From NCBI GenBank assembly GCA_029580855.1, contig JAKPQH010000020.1:1-42282 (forward strand): a stretch of 42,282 nucleotides of DNA, in the 5' to 3' direction. The position numbers were made by a program, and so were the translations under genes. The stretch comes from a bacterium (GTDB lineage Bacteria; Methylomirabilota; Methylomirabilia; Methylomirabilales; 2-02-FULL-66-22). Shown piece after piece: positions 33,775 to 41,976 of this stretch (position 1 is its first letter; each line of letters opens with the position of its first letter). The notes under the pieces were generated by a model. The model was not told the origin of the DNA. It saw nothing but the letters and a program-made list of their open reading frames with translations, and searched no databases.

Positions 33775-34158
33775 TCAGCCGATGTATGCCGTGCCCTGGA
33801 TCTCGATGAGGAAATCCGGGTTTCCCAGATCGACCCGGACCGTCGCCCGCGCGGGCGGCTCGACGGGGAAGTAGGTCCGGTAGACCTCGTTCATGCCCGC
33901 CGCGTTGCCCAGGTCGGTGAGATACACGGTCGTCTGCGTGACGTCGCGCATGGTTCCGCCGGCCGCCTCCACCAGCGCCTTGATGTTCTCCAAGGCCTGC
34001 CGCGTCTGAGCGCGGATATCCCCCTTCCCGACGAGTTCCCCCCGCTCGTTGAAGGCCACGGCTCCGTAGAGGTAGAGCACGTTGCCCGCGAGGGTCGCCT
34101 GGGATAGGGGCAGGGACGATTCGGCAACCTTGGGGGAGCGGATCACGCGTTTGGCCAT
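33775..34158 (-). CDS. RidA/YjgF family enamine/imine deaminase
   Basis: A 127-residue RidA-type trimeric protein. It has the conserved substrate Arg in PPARATVRVDLGNPDFLIEIQGTAYI near the C-terminus, together with the IEI Glu. The GKGDIRAQTRQALENIKALVEAAGGTMRDVTQTTVYL central block is typical. Start at 34158 with AGGAGG 5-10 bases upstream; a longer frame is unsupported. RidA speeds hydrolysis of reactive enamines/imines made by PLP enzymes and so protects transaminases. It is the last gene after a GSAM-like aminotransferase, fitting that role. Confidence 0.93.
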   Translation of the reverse strand: MAKRVIRSPKVAESSLPLSQATLAGNVLYLYGAVAFNERGELVGKGDIRAQTRQALENIKALVEAAGGTMRDVTQTTVYLTDLGNAAGMNEVYRTYFPVEPPARATVRVDLGNPDFLIEIQGTAYIG

Positions 34159-34333
34159 CTGACATCCTCCTGCGAAATTGACCAACGACCAGTTCTGCAA
34201 ATCCCGATGACAGACCCGAACGTCACACGCCGTGATCGCCCCACAGCCGATGGGCACATCCGGGTGTGGTCATCGACCAATCGGATTGTGGTCATTCCCG
34301 CATCTGCGCAAACGGGTTCCCGGCCCGTGCAGG

Positions 34334-35638
34334 CTAGAGTTCGCGCAAGGCGTCCTCGACGATGTTCACCGCCTCGTCGATGTCCCGCTCGGTGTGCTGC
34401 GCCGAGAAGCCGTGGTGCATGGGAGCCCGGTGCGCGTAGTCGTGCAGGTAGAGACCGCGCCGGACGCACCCGAGAATGAACTTCACCTCCATCTCGCGAT
34501 CGGTCTGCACGGCCTCCCGATAGTTGGTGACCGGGTCGGTGACGCCGAAGTAGATGCCGAAGCGCGCACCGATGCCCTGGACGCGGCCGGGGACGCCCGT
34601 CGCCTTGAGCGCCTCGCCGATTCCGCGGTACAGGCGGTCGGCCAGGCCGTTCAGGCGCTCGTAGAAACCGGGCTTCGCGATCTCCGTCTGGCAGGCGATG
34701 GCCCCCATCACGGCGGTCAGGTGGCCGGTGTAGGTGCCGCTCATGACCGTGGGTCCGGTCGGATTCAGGACGGACATCACCTCGTCCTTGCCGCAGACGG
34801 CGGCGATGGGGACGCCGCCCCCCAGGGCCTTGGCCAGCGTGCAGAGGTCGGGCGTGATCCCGAAGTACTCCTGCGCGCCGCCGCGGCCCATCCGGAAGCC
34901 GGAGAGGACCTCGTCGAAGATCAGGACGATCCCGAGCCGCGTACACGTATCGCGCACGAGACGCAGAAACTCCGGATCGGCGGGGATGCACCCCTGGTTG
35001 TAGGAGATGGGCTCCACGATCACGGCCGCCAGGTCCTGTCCGTGGGCGGCGACCGCCCGCGTGAAGGCGTCCGGGTCGTTGAACGGCACCACGACCACGA
35101 GATCGCCGAAGACCGCGGGCATCCCGTCCGTGTCGGGCAGGGGCGCGATGGTGCCGTCGGAACGCACGGCACCCGGCGCCGTGGCGCAGTTGTACCAGAT
35201 CAGCTCGTGCATCCCGTGGAAGTGCCCCTCGAACTTCAGGACCTTGGGCTTTTTCGCAAAGCCCCGGGCGATGCGAATGGCGCCCAGCGTCGCTTCCGTG
35301 CCGCTGTTGGCCAGGCGGATCTTCTCGGCGCAGGGCACCGCGTCCGCGATGAGGTCGGCCAGTTGCGAGTGGAACTCGGTCTCCCCGTTGCAGATGACGC
35401 CGATCTCCAGCGCCTTCCGGATGGCGGCCGCCACCGCGGGATGATCGTGGCCGAGGAAATTGGCGCCGCTCCCGGTGAAGAAGTCGATGTACTCCTTGCC
35501 GTCGACATCCCAGAACCGGGAGCCCTTGCCGCGGGCAAGGTAGAGCGGGCGCCTGAGCAGCGGGTGATACCGTCCGCCGGCACCACCGCCACCGACATAG
35601 TGCTTCTGCGCGGATACGTAGAGCTGCTCGCCTTTCAT
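34334..35638 (-). CDS. Glutamate-1-semialdehyde aminotransferase-like class-III aminotransferase
   Basis: A 434-residue fold-type I PLP protein of the GSAM-like group. Motifs: ANSGTEATLGAIRIARG (110-126), FEGHFHGMHEL (137-147), Asp242 in FDEVLSGFR and Schiff-base Lys270 in LAKALGGG. Start at 35638 with AGGAG upstream. It is longer and more divergent than HemL and is embedded in a TRAP-dehydrogenase-RidA operon, so haem synthesis is unlikely; a role as aminomutase or transaminase for the imported compound fits better. The 175-bp spacer upstream contains a long-range inverted repeat. Confidence 0.92.
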   Translation of the reverse strand: MKGEQLYVSAQKHYVGGGGAGGRYHPLLRRPLYLARGKGSRFWDVDGKEYIDFFTGSGANFLGHDHPAVAAAIRKALEIGVICNGETEFHSQLADLIADAVPCAEKIRLANSGTEATLGAIRIARGFAKKPKVLKFEGHFHGMHELIWYNCATAPGAVRSDGTIAPLPDTDGMPAVFGDLVVVVPFNDPDAFTRAVAAHGQDLAAVIVEPISYNQGCIPADPEFLRLVRDTCTRLGIVLIFDEVLSGFRMGRGGAQEYFGITPDLCTLAKALGGGVPIAAVCGKDEVMSVLNPTGPTVMSGTYTGHLTAVMGAIACQTEIAKPGFYERLNGLADRLYRGIGEALKATGVPGRVQGIGARFGIYFGVTDPVTNYREAVQTDREMEVKFILGCVRRGLYLHDYAHRAPMHHGFSAQHTERDIDEAVNIVEDALREL

Positions 35639-35813
35639 GATCGTTCTCCTGGGTCTGACAGATCTGAAATCCGACGGTTTTCCGCTTGCCGTTGCCGAAG
35701 ACTCGTTTTGCCCAGGTTGCTCGAAACGGCCCAGAGGCCCGGCGCACTCCAGGTCCGCCCCAAAGAGCGCCCGAGGGGGCCAACGCGGCCGATGGGTCTT
35801 TTTCGGCAACCTG

Positions 35814-36764
35814 TTACGCGTTTACGACGTGAAGCTTCTCCCCCTTCAGGAAGGCGTCGAGAGTCGCATAGGCGATCCGGAGCATGTTCTCACCCGCCTC
35901 TTTCGAGTTGTAGGCAATGTGCGGGGTGACCAGGACGTTGGGGAGCCCGTTGAAGACATAGTTCATCGGCGCCGGCTCCTCCTCGTGCACGTCGAGCGCC
36001 GCCCCAGCGATCCGGTTGGTCCGGAGGAGTTCGGCCAGGGCCTCGTTGTCCACCAGCTTGGCGCGGGAGGTGTTGATGAAGTAGGCGGTCGGCTTCATTT
36101 TCTCCAGCAATGCCCGAGAGATGAGGCGTTCCGTCTGGGGGTTGAGCGACACGTGGACGCTGACCACGTCCGCCGCGACGAACAGCTCGTCCAGCGACAC
36201 GAGTCGCAGCCCGTGCTGCGCGCGCTCGGGCGAGGGGTTGCGCGTCCACGCCAGCAGGTGCATCCCGATCCCGGCGGCCACCCGGGCCACGTCCGCGCCG
36301 ATGGGCCCCAAGCCCACGATCCCCAGCGTCTTCCCCTTGAGGTCCACGCCCTGGAACTTCGCCGACAGCCACTCCGCGTGATGCATGCTGTAGGACGAGG
36401 CGGCGATGTGCCGCGCGAGCGAGAGCATGAGCCCCAGGGTGAACTCGGCCACGGCGGTGGCGCCGTAGCCCGGCGTGTACGAGACGGTCACCCCATGCTT
36501 GGTGGCCGCGGCCACATCGATGCAGTTGCCGTACCCGATGCCGAAGAAGCAGATAAACTTGAGCTTGGGGCAGGCCGCGATCACCTCGGCATCCATGATC
36601 GAGTAGTCCAGGAAGACCACGTCCGCGTCACGGAGCCGCTGGATGAGGTCGGCCTTGTTCTGCGGCGGGGTGTCGTAATAGTCGACGGTGCCGAGCCGCT
36701 TCACGTGGGCGAGGTCCTCGGGTTTCTGGACACAACCGCTGCCTTCGGGAAAGACGATACGCAT
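35814..36764 (-). CDS. D-2-hydroxyacid dehydrogenase (NAD-binding, SerA/GhrB-like)
   Basis: A 316-residue D-isomer-specific 2-hydroxyacid dehydrogenase. The N-terminal substrate domain (1-97) contains FFGIGYGNCID. The NAD fold carries GLGPIG (151-156). The catalytic triad is Arg234 (NTSRAKLVDNEAL), Glu263 (DVHEEEPAP) and His282 (TPHIAYNSKEA). It would interconvert a 2-oxo acid and a D-2-hydroxy acid using NAD(P)H. The length matches GhrA/B and CtBP-like forms with no ACT domain. It follows dctM closely, so the substrate may be the imported hydroxy acid or the keto product of the adjacent transaminase. Confidence 0.94.
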   Translation of the reverse strand: MRIVFPEGSGCVQKPEDLAHVKRLGTVDYYDTPPQNKADLIQRLRDADVVFLDYSIMDAEVIAACPKLKFICFFGIGYGNCIDVAAATKHGVTVSYTPGYGATAVAEFTLGLMLSLARHIAASSYSMHHAEWLSAKFQGVDLKGKTLGIVGLGPIGADVARVAAGIGMHLLAWTRNPSPERAQHGLRLVSLDELFVAADVVSVHVSLNPQTERLISRALLEKMKPTAYFINTSRAKLVDNEALAELLRTNRIAGAALDVHEEEPAPMNYVFNGLPNVLVTPHIAYNSKEAGENMLRIAYATLDAFLKGEKLHVVNA

Positions 36765-36828
36765 GGCGTGCCTCCACTGTAAGGCCAGCGCTAGTTGCTG
36801 CCCAAAACTCCCAACGCCCCACCGAGGG

Positions 36829-38100
36829 TCAGCGGAGCAGAAGTCTTGGCAACCACATCACGAGGGCGGGATTATAGGTCAACCAGAACAGCACAAGGAT
36901 ATTGATCACGATGAAGGGTAGACAGGCCCTGGCGATCTTGTCGATGGAAAGCTTCGTGAGGCCACCGATGATGAACAGGCTGGCCCCCACAGGCGGCGTG
37001 ACGAACCCGATGGAAAGGTTAAGGCAGATGATCAGACCCAGGTGCACCGGGTCCATGCCGATATTTTTCGCCAACGGCAGAAAAATGGGAACCAAGAGGA
37101 TGATGGCGGCGATCGATTCCATCAGGCAACCGGCGATGAGAAATACGATATTGATCAGGAACAAGATCATGACCTTGCTGCTGGTGACAGACAGGATAAA
37201 GGTCGCCAGCTTCTCCGGGATCCCCTGGGCCGACATCACCCAGCCGAAGATGGCGCACATGCCGACCAGAAGGTAGGCGCCGCAGCTCACCAGAACGGTA
37301 TTGTAGAGCAGCCGCGGCATGTCTCGCCAGGTGAGCGTCTTGTAATAGACCGTGGCCAGGAACAGGCAGTAGGCGACCGCCAGGATGCCGGCTTCCGTGG
37401 GCGTCACGATGCCCGTGAGGATGCCCCCCAGGATGATCCCGGGGGCGCAAAGGGCGAGGGCAGCCTCCCAGGTCTTCTGCAGGAACTCTCGGAAAGTGGC
37501 CCGCCGCGGTGCACGACTGTACCCTTTCTTGTACGCCTCCCAGAGCACGATCAGAATATCGGCGCCGCCCATGAGCAGGCCGGGAACGATGCCCGCGATG
37601 AACAGTTCGCCGATGGAGCACTCGGCTACGACGGCGTAAACCACCATGATGATGCTGGGGGGAATGACCGGGCCCAGGATCGAGGCCGAGGCGACCACGC
37701 CGGCCGCAAACGCCTTGTCGTACTTCTCCTTCTCCATGGCCGGAATCAGGACACTGCCAAGAGCGGAGGCATCCGCCGACCCCGAACCGGAAATCCCGGA
37801 GAAGATGACCTCGACGATGATGGTCACCGCGCCCAGTCCACCGCGGATCCGTCCCACGATGGTCTTTGCCCATGCGACCAGGATATCGGTGACCAACCCT
37901 TGGCTCAAGATGTCCCCCATCAGGACATAGAACGGAATGGCCAGAAGGACGAACGAATCCATTCCGACGAAGAGCCGCTGCGCGAGCAAAATCAACGGCA
38001 GGTCCGCGGTGTACAGGTACGCCATGGAGACGACACCCAGGACGAAAACGACGGGCATCCCCATCATGAGCGTTATGACAGCCAGGCCGAGGGGTAGCAT
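36829..38100 (-). CDS. dctM: TRAP transporter large permease (DctM)
   Basis: A 423-residue large membrane subunit. Family stretches are VGMDSFVLLAIPFYVLMGDILSQG (44-67), FSGISGSGSADASALGSVLIPAMEKEKY, PVIPPSIIMVVYAV, GIVTPTEAGILAVAY and GFVTPPVGASLFIIGGL. It starts one base after the dctQ stop codon (TAA-A-ATG) with GGGAG upstream, so the two membrane subunits are tightly co-translated. Confidence 0.95.
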   Translation of the reverse strand: MLPLGLAVITLMMGMPVVFVLGVVSMAYLYTADLPLILLAQRLFVGMDSFVLLAIPFYVLMGDILSQGLVTDILVAWAKTIVGRIRGGLGAVTIIVEVIFSGISGSGSADASALGSVLIPAMEKEKYDKAFAAGVVASASILGPVIPPSIIMVVYAVVAECSIGELFIAGIVPGLLMGGADILIVLWEAYKKGYSRAPRRATFREFLQKTWEAALALCAPGIILGGILTGIVTPTEAGILAVAYCLFLATVYYKTLTWRDMPRLLYNTVLVSCGAYLLVGMCAIFGWVMSAQGIPEKLATFILSVTSSKVMILFLINIVFLIAGCLMESIAAIILLVPIFLPLAKNIGMDPVHLGLIICLNLSIGFVTPPVGASLFIIGGLTKLSIDKIARACLPFIVINILVLFWLTYNPALVMWLPRLLLR

Positions 38101-38101
38101 T

Positions 38102-38599
38102 TTACGCTCCCCTCAGGCGGCGGAGGTCGTTATAGAACATCACCGCCAGGAAGAAAAGAAACACCCCCAGCCCCACCGGTAGCGCCATGGAGATGTAACC
38201 GATGGGCATTTCCAGCGCGGGAGACATCTGCTCCATCTCCAGTTGCGATTGGACGAGCTTGATACCCTGAACCAGAATCGTGCCGGCCAGTACGCCCACC
38301 ACCACCCGCACCAGGCAGGCGATCCATATCCGAGTACGGGGCGTCAGGCGCTCGACCATCATGTCGATACCGACCAGAAAGCCCCGCTTCAGGGCGGGGC
38401 CCGCAGCCAGCAGGGCGGCCCAGATCATCATGTAGCGCGACATTTCCAGCGTCCAGCGGGACGAATAGAGGAAAATGTAGCGGAGGACGACCTGGACGAA
38501 TACGTTGACACAGATCACCGCCAAGAGAGCGACGACGACCCATCTGATCACCGTCTCTACGCGTTCTTCAAGACGCTGGACCAGCCCGTCAGCGCCCAT
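38102..38599 (-). CDS. dctQ: TRAP transporter small permease (DctQ)
   Basis: A 165-residue four-helix membrane protein with the DctQ core VQVVLRYIFLYSSRWTLEMSRYMMIWAALLAAGPALKRGFLVGIDMMVERL. Start at 38599 with GGAGG 11 bases upstream; the longer frame reaches into the upstream hairpin and is not favoured. It pairs with DctM just downstream. Confidence 0.93.
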   Translation of the reverse strand: MGADGLVQRLEERVETVIRWVVVALLAVICVNVFVQVVLRYIFLYSSRWTLEMSRYMMIWAALLAAGPALKRGFLVGIDMMVERLTPRTRIWIACLVRVVVGVLAGTILVQGIKLVQSQLEMEQMSPALEMPIGYISMALPVGLGVFLFFLAVMFYNDLRRLRGA

Positions 38600-38645
38600 A
38601 TGCCCAATCCTCCGATGTGCTGGATCCGTTTTGTGGGTGGAACCC

Positions 38646-38679
38646 GCCCCGGATCGATGCAGACGCATCGACCCGGGGC
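38646..38679 (-). promoter_or_regulatory. Hairpin between dctP and dctQ
   Basis: A 15-bp stem with a single mismatch (arms 38646-38660 and 38665-38679) and a 4-base loop AGAC, starting 24 bases past the dctP stop. No U-tract. It parallels the hairpins that follow the other solute-binding-protein genes in this window. Confidence 0.75.
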
Positions 38680-38702
38680 ACGCCTTGCCGTCTCCGGCGC
38701 AG

Positions 38703-39698
38703 CTACTTCTGTATTTCGCGAAACGCCTCCTTGACCCAGTCCGGCATCTTCTCGAGATACTTGTCGTAGATGGGCTTGACGGCCGCCTGGAAGGGTTTCA
38801 AGTCGGCGGGGGTATTGATGCCGAGGCCGGCCGCCTTCATCACCTCGATACCCTTCTCGTCCATGGCCAGATAGTCCCGGTCCCCCACCGCCAGCGCGTC
38901 GGGCACGCTGCTCGTGATGATTTCCCGCTGCTGTGGGGTGAGTTTATTCCAGGTGACCTGGCTCATCAAGAGGATGGCGCCGTTGGAAAAGACGGGCAGG
39001 AGACTCACGTACTTCTGGACCTCGTAGAAGCGCTCCGAGTAGAGCGTGGCCGGCGCGTTCTCGTTGCCGTCCACCGTCTTGAGCTGCAGCGCGGTATACA
39101 GCTCGCCGAACGGCAGCGGCAGCGGGCTGGCGCCCAGAGCCCTGTAGGTGTCCATGTGCAGCGGCACTTCCATCAGCCGGAAGCGGATCCCTTTGAAGTC
39201 AGCGGGTGCGTTGATGGGCCGGACGTTGTTCTGCGGCACCCGGAACACGGGGGCATAGAATCCGAGCCCCACGAGCCGCTTGGACTCCACGGCTTTCAGC
39301 AGCCGCTGCCCGATCGGGCCCTTCGTGACCTCCGTATAGTGTTTGGCGTTCTTGAAAAGGAACGGCAGGTTCATCACGGTCAACTCGGGGACGAACGAGG
39401 CGGCCACGCCGAGAGAGCAGGACATCATGTCCACCGTCCCCATCTGCAGCCCCTCCATCAGATCCCGCTCGCCGCCGAGCTGGCTGGAGGGGTGGATGGT
39501 GATGTTCATGGTGCCGTTGCTCTTCGCCTTGACCTGCTCGGCGAGTTTCTGCGCCATCGTCGTGTAAGGGTGCGTCGGCGCGGTGGTGTGGCCAATCCGG
39601 AGCGTGATGGACTGGCTGGATGCCGGCGGCGCCGCAGTCAACAGCGGCAGAAGGGCGAGGATCGATGCCAGGCCGTACAAAACCATGCGTCTACTCAT
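38703..39698 (-). CDS. dctP: TRAP transporter solute-binding protein (DctP)
   Basis: A 331-residue periplasmic binding protein. Start at 39698 (MSRRMVLYGLASILALLPLLTAAPPASSQS, a Sec signal peptide), with AAGGAGG 4-5 bases upstream. The mature domain begins ITLRIGHTTAPTHPYTTMAQKLAEQV. Family block INAPADFKGIRFRLMEVPLHMDTYRALGASPLPLPFGELYTALQLKTVDGNENAPATL carries the conserved Arg that grips the carboxylate. The start codon overlaps the stop of the IclR gene (ATGA), and the ribosome site lies inside that gene, so the two are translationally coupled. Confidence 0.94.
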   Translation of the reverse strand: MSRRMVLYGLASILALLPLLTAAPPASSQSITLRIGHTTAPTHPYTTMAQKLAEQVKAKSNGTMNITIHPSSQLGGERDLMEGLQMGTVDMMSCSLGVAASFVPELTVMNLPFLFKNAKHYTEVTKGPIGQRLLKAVESKRLVGLGFYAPVFRVPQNNVRPINAPADFKGIRFRLMEVPLHMDTYRALGASPLPLPFGELYTALQLKTVDGNENAPATLYSERFYEVQKYVSLLPVFSNGAILLMSQVTWNKLTPQQREIITSSVPDALAVGDRDYLAMDEKGIEVMKAAGLGINTPADLKPFQAAVKPIYDKYLEKMPDWVKEAFREIQK

Positions 39699-40564
39699 GT
39701 TTCCCTCCTTGACGAATAGGTTCTCGACATCGGATGGGCGCCCCGCATTGTGCGGGGACGCTGGGAGAAGGGACGCGGCCGGTCCGAGCCTCTGGCCGCG
39801 CCGTTCGACCGTCCCCAGACGGCGGCGCTGATTGCCGTCGCGGTTTTCTGCATGAGTGGCTTGAGCCCGCGCGCCCGCGCGACCGTGAGCCGCGTGTCGG
39901 GGCCGACGAGTCCCAGGCTCCCCGTCACACGGCCGGCCGCGTCCTGGAGCGGAACACCCAGGGACCGCACGCCCGGGATGAATTCCTGGTGGCTCACCGC
40001 GAAGCGGGTGCGTCGAATGCCCACCAGCTCCCGCTTCAGCTTTTCGGGGCATGTCACCGTGTTGGGCCCGTAGGGCTTCAGGCCGTTACGACCGATGTAG
40101 GCGTCCCAGGCTTCGGATGGCTGGAAGGCGAACACGGCCTTGGCCCCCGCCCCGCAGTGCAGCGGGATGCGCTGGCCTTTGCGAGGTCCGGCGCGCAAGA
40201 CGTGCGGGCTTTCGGCGATCTCCACCAGCAGGACCTCGTCGCCGTGCGGCAGGTAGAGCTGGGCGGTCTCGCCGGTGGCTTTTGCCAACGCCGCAAGAAA
40301 CGGGCCCGCCAGTCGCGGGATGTCGGCGGAATCGTCGATGGCGGCCAGGAGACTTCGAAGCCGCGGGCTCAGCCGGCACAGTCCCGTCCGCTCCTCGATG
40401 GTCAGGACGCTTCGATTGCGGAGCGTGTTTGCGAGGCGATAGGTGGTTCGGAGGGGGACGCCCAGCGTCCTGGCGATCGTCTTCACATCCATGACGGAGT
40501 GGTCGCCATCGAACAGGAAGAGGAGATCGATCGCCTTCTCGACAGACTTGATCGTCGCCGCCAT
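39695..40564 (-). CDS. IclR family transcriptional regulator
   Basis: A 289-residue repressor/activator. The N-terminal winged helix is IKSVEKAIDLLFLFDG...MDVKTIARTLGVPLRTTYRLANTLRNRSVL (4-56). The effector domain follows to about 245 (LPHGDEVLLVEIAES, IPLHCGAGAKAVFAF, RTRFAVSHQEFIPGVRSLGVPLQDAAGRVTGSLGLVG). An Arg/Ser-rich tail of about 40 residues is unusual for the family. I start at 40564 (MAATIKSVEK); the frame upstream merely reads through the palindrome 40573-40587, the likely autoregulatory operator. First gene of the dctPQM-dehydrogenase-aminotransferase-RidA operon. Confidence 0.93.
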   Translation of the reverse strand: MAATIKSVEKAIDLLFLFDGDHSVMDVKTIARTLGVPLRTTYRLANTLRNRSVLTIEERTGLCRLSPRLRSLLAAIDDSADIPRLAGPFLAALAKATGETAQLYLPHGDEVLLVEIAESPHVLRAGPRKGQRIPLHCGAGAKAVFAFQPSEAWDAYIGRNGLKPYGPNTVTCPEKLKRELVGIRRTRFAVSHQEFIPGVRSLGVPLQDAAGRVTGSLGLVGPDTRLTVARARGLKPLMQKTATAISAAVWGRSNGAARGSDRPRPFSQRPRTMRGAHPMSRTYSSRRET

Positions 40565-40572
40565 GTCTTTTT

Positions 40573-40587
40573 TGCCACGACGTGGCA
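40573..40587. promoter_or_regulatory. Candidate IclR-family operator (own promoter)
   Basis: TGCCACG-A-CGTGGCA, a perfect 7-1-7 palindrome ending eight bases before the IclR start codon and at about +16 to +30 from the predicted transcription start. It matches the MaoC-promoter site except for one base. Confidence 0.7.
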
Positions 40588-40609
40588 CGGGTTTGCCTCA
40601 ATATGGCGC

Positions 40610-40639
40610 ACCCTACGCCAGAGGCACCCGTCTTGTCAA
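40610..40639 (-). promoter_or_regulatory. Candidate promoter of the IclR-TRAP operon
   Basis: On the minus strand a consensus TTGACA (40634-40639), an 18-bp spacer and TAGGGT (40610-40615). The -10 is poor, which would fit a regulated promoter. Confidence 0.45.
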
Positions 40640-40826
40640 GGCCAAACCCGAGTCTCCAAAAACGCTCTAAGAATGGCGCGGCACTTGCGGACGGCGAGCG
40701 ACCGCGGCAGCCCGCGGACGTATAGGCCGCCCGCATCCGCGAGCCTGGAGCCGCGCGTCACCGATCGCCGCGCGCTCACGGTCGCGGCGCGCCCGGTCGC
40801 CGGGCCCCGCCGGTCCGTCCCGCGCC

Positions 40827-40896
40827 GTCATTCCGGCGGAAGCCGGAATCCAGCGCCGAGGCGAGACCCTGGGCCCCGGCTTGCGCCGGGGTGACG
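40827..40896. repeat. Interspersed palindromic repeat pair (GTCATTCCGG type)
   Basis: A forward copy (40827-40854, GTCATTCCGGCGG...CCGGAATCCAGC) and an adjoining inverted variant (to 40896, GGGCCCCGGC...GCCGGGGTGAC). Same family as the elements at 15.7-16.5 kb. The 443-bp spacer 40589-41031 otherwise holds only the IclR promoter region. Confidence 0.65.
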
Positions 40897-41031
40897 ACTC
40901 GCGGACGCTGGCGCCCTTCGAACACCCTCGTCGCGCCGTGGGTGCCGCGGGTGCCACGGCTGTCGCAGCGATTCGCGGCTTCGAGCGTTTATGGGGCGAG
41001 TCGCCGTCCCGTTCGCCGCGCGCCCGCCCGA

Positions 41032-41832
41032 TCAGCCCTGCGAACCCGCCTGTCGCTTCGCGCGGCTTTCCAGAAAGGCGCGGATGCTGGTCTGCGTCTC
41101 CGCCGATGGGAAAAGTTCGGCGATACCCTGAACCGACAGTTGCTGGGCTTCCAGGAGCCCCATGCTCATTCCATGATCCAGCACCATCTTGAGCGTCCGC
41201 AAAGCCCCACCCGGTCGGGCCGCGATGTCCCGACCCAGCGCCTCGGCGGCGGCGAGCGCCTCGCCCGCGGGGACCAGCCGGTTGATCAGACCGATCCGGT
41301 GCGCCTCCTGTGCATCCACGGGGTTCCCCGTGTACATCAGTTCGCGCGCCCGAGACTCGCCAATTAGACGGGGAAGCCGCTCTGTGCCGCCCCCCGCAGG
41401 GAAGAGGCCGAGCTTTATCTCGGGAAAGCCGAGGCTGGACGCCGCGCTCGCAACGCGGAGGTCGCACGCCAGGGCGAGCTCCAGCCCCCCACCCAGACAG
41501 TGACCCTCGATGGCCGCGATGATGGGGATCGGGAAATAGCGCATCCGGTTATACAGCGTGTGCTCCTGCATCGCATGCTCGCGCGCCGCTTTCCCGTCCA
41601 AAATTTCCGGAAACTCCTTGATGTCTGCGCCGACGCAGAAGGCCCGACCGCCCGCACCGTGGAGAATGACACAGCGGACCTCCGGGTCCGCGGCGATGGC
41701 CTCCAGACAGTGGAGCAGCTCCGTCTTCACCTGATGCGAGAGGGGATTGAGAGGGGGGCGGCTGATCGTCACCGTCGCCAGACCGCGCTCGGCCCCCCAC
41801 TGGACGAATTGGCGTGAATTCTCGAGACTCAT
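41032..41832 (-). CDS. Enoyl-CoA hydratase/isomerase family protein
   Basis: A 266-residue crotonase-fold protein. Oxyanion-hole stretches are GRAFCVGADIKEF and IEGHCLGGGLELALACDLRVA. Both hydratase glutamates appear present, Glu in GGGLELA and Glu in LGFPEIKLGLFPAGGGTERLPRLIG, so hydration of an enoyl-CoA is plausible. Start at 41832 with GGAGGAG upstream; the longer frame into the spacer is not supported. It stands alone upstream of the IclR operon and could provide an (S)-specific hydration step beside the MaoC (R)-specific enzyme. Other crotonase reactions cannot be excluded. Confidence 0.93.
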   Translation of the reverse strand: MSLENSRQFVQWGAERGLATVTISRPPLNPLSHQVKTELLHCLEAIAADPEVRCVILHGAGGRAFCVGADIKEFPEILDGKAAREHAMQEHTLYNRMRYFPIPIIAAIEGHCLGGGLELALACDLRVASAASSLGFPEIKLGLFPAGGGTERLPRLIGESRARELMYTGNPVDAQEAHRIGLINRLVPAGEALAAAEALGRDIAARPGGALRTLKMVLDHGMSMGLLEAQQLSVQGIAELFPSAETQTSIRAFLESRAKRQAGSQG

Positions 41833-41976
41833 TCTTCTCCTCCGCGTGTAGGTATGTCGCCTGTTTCGCGGGTCGTGGGTCCGGCCCGCAGAGGATGGTA
41901 CGGCAGACGACCGCGCGGCGCAAGCACGCAACAATCCGCGAAAGCGCCGCCCTGGCTCCGCAAGGGTCCTATGGCC

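Noticed and set aside
34334..35638. Naming the aminotransferase hemL
   Set aside because: It is part of a TRAP/RidA catabolic operon and no haem genes are near; only GSAM-like family membership is supported.
40565..40588. Extended N-terminus for the IclR protein (MPRRGKKD)
   Set aside because: These codons are the operator palindrome itself and no ribosome site precedes them; the family start is MAATIKSVEK.
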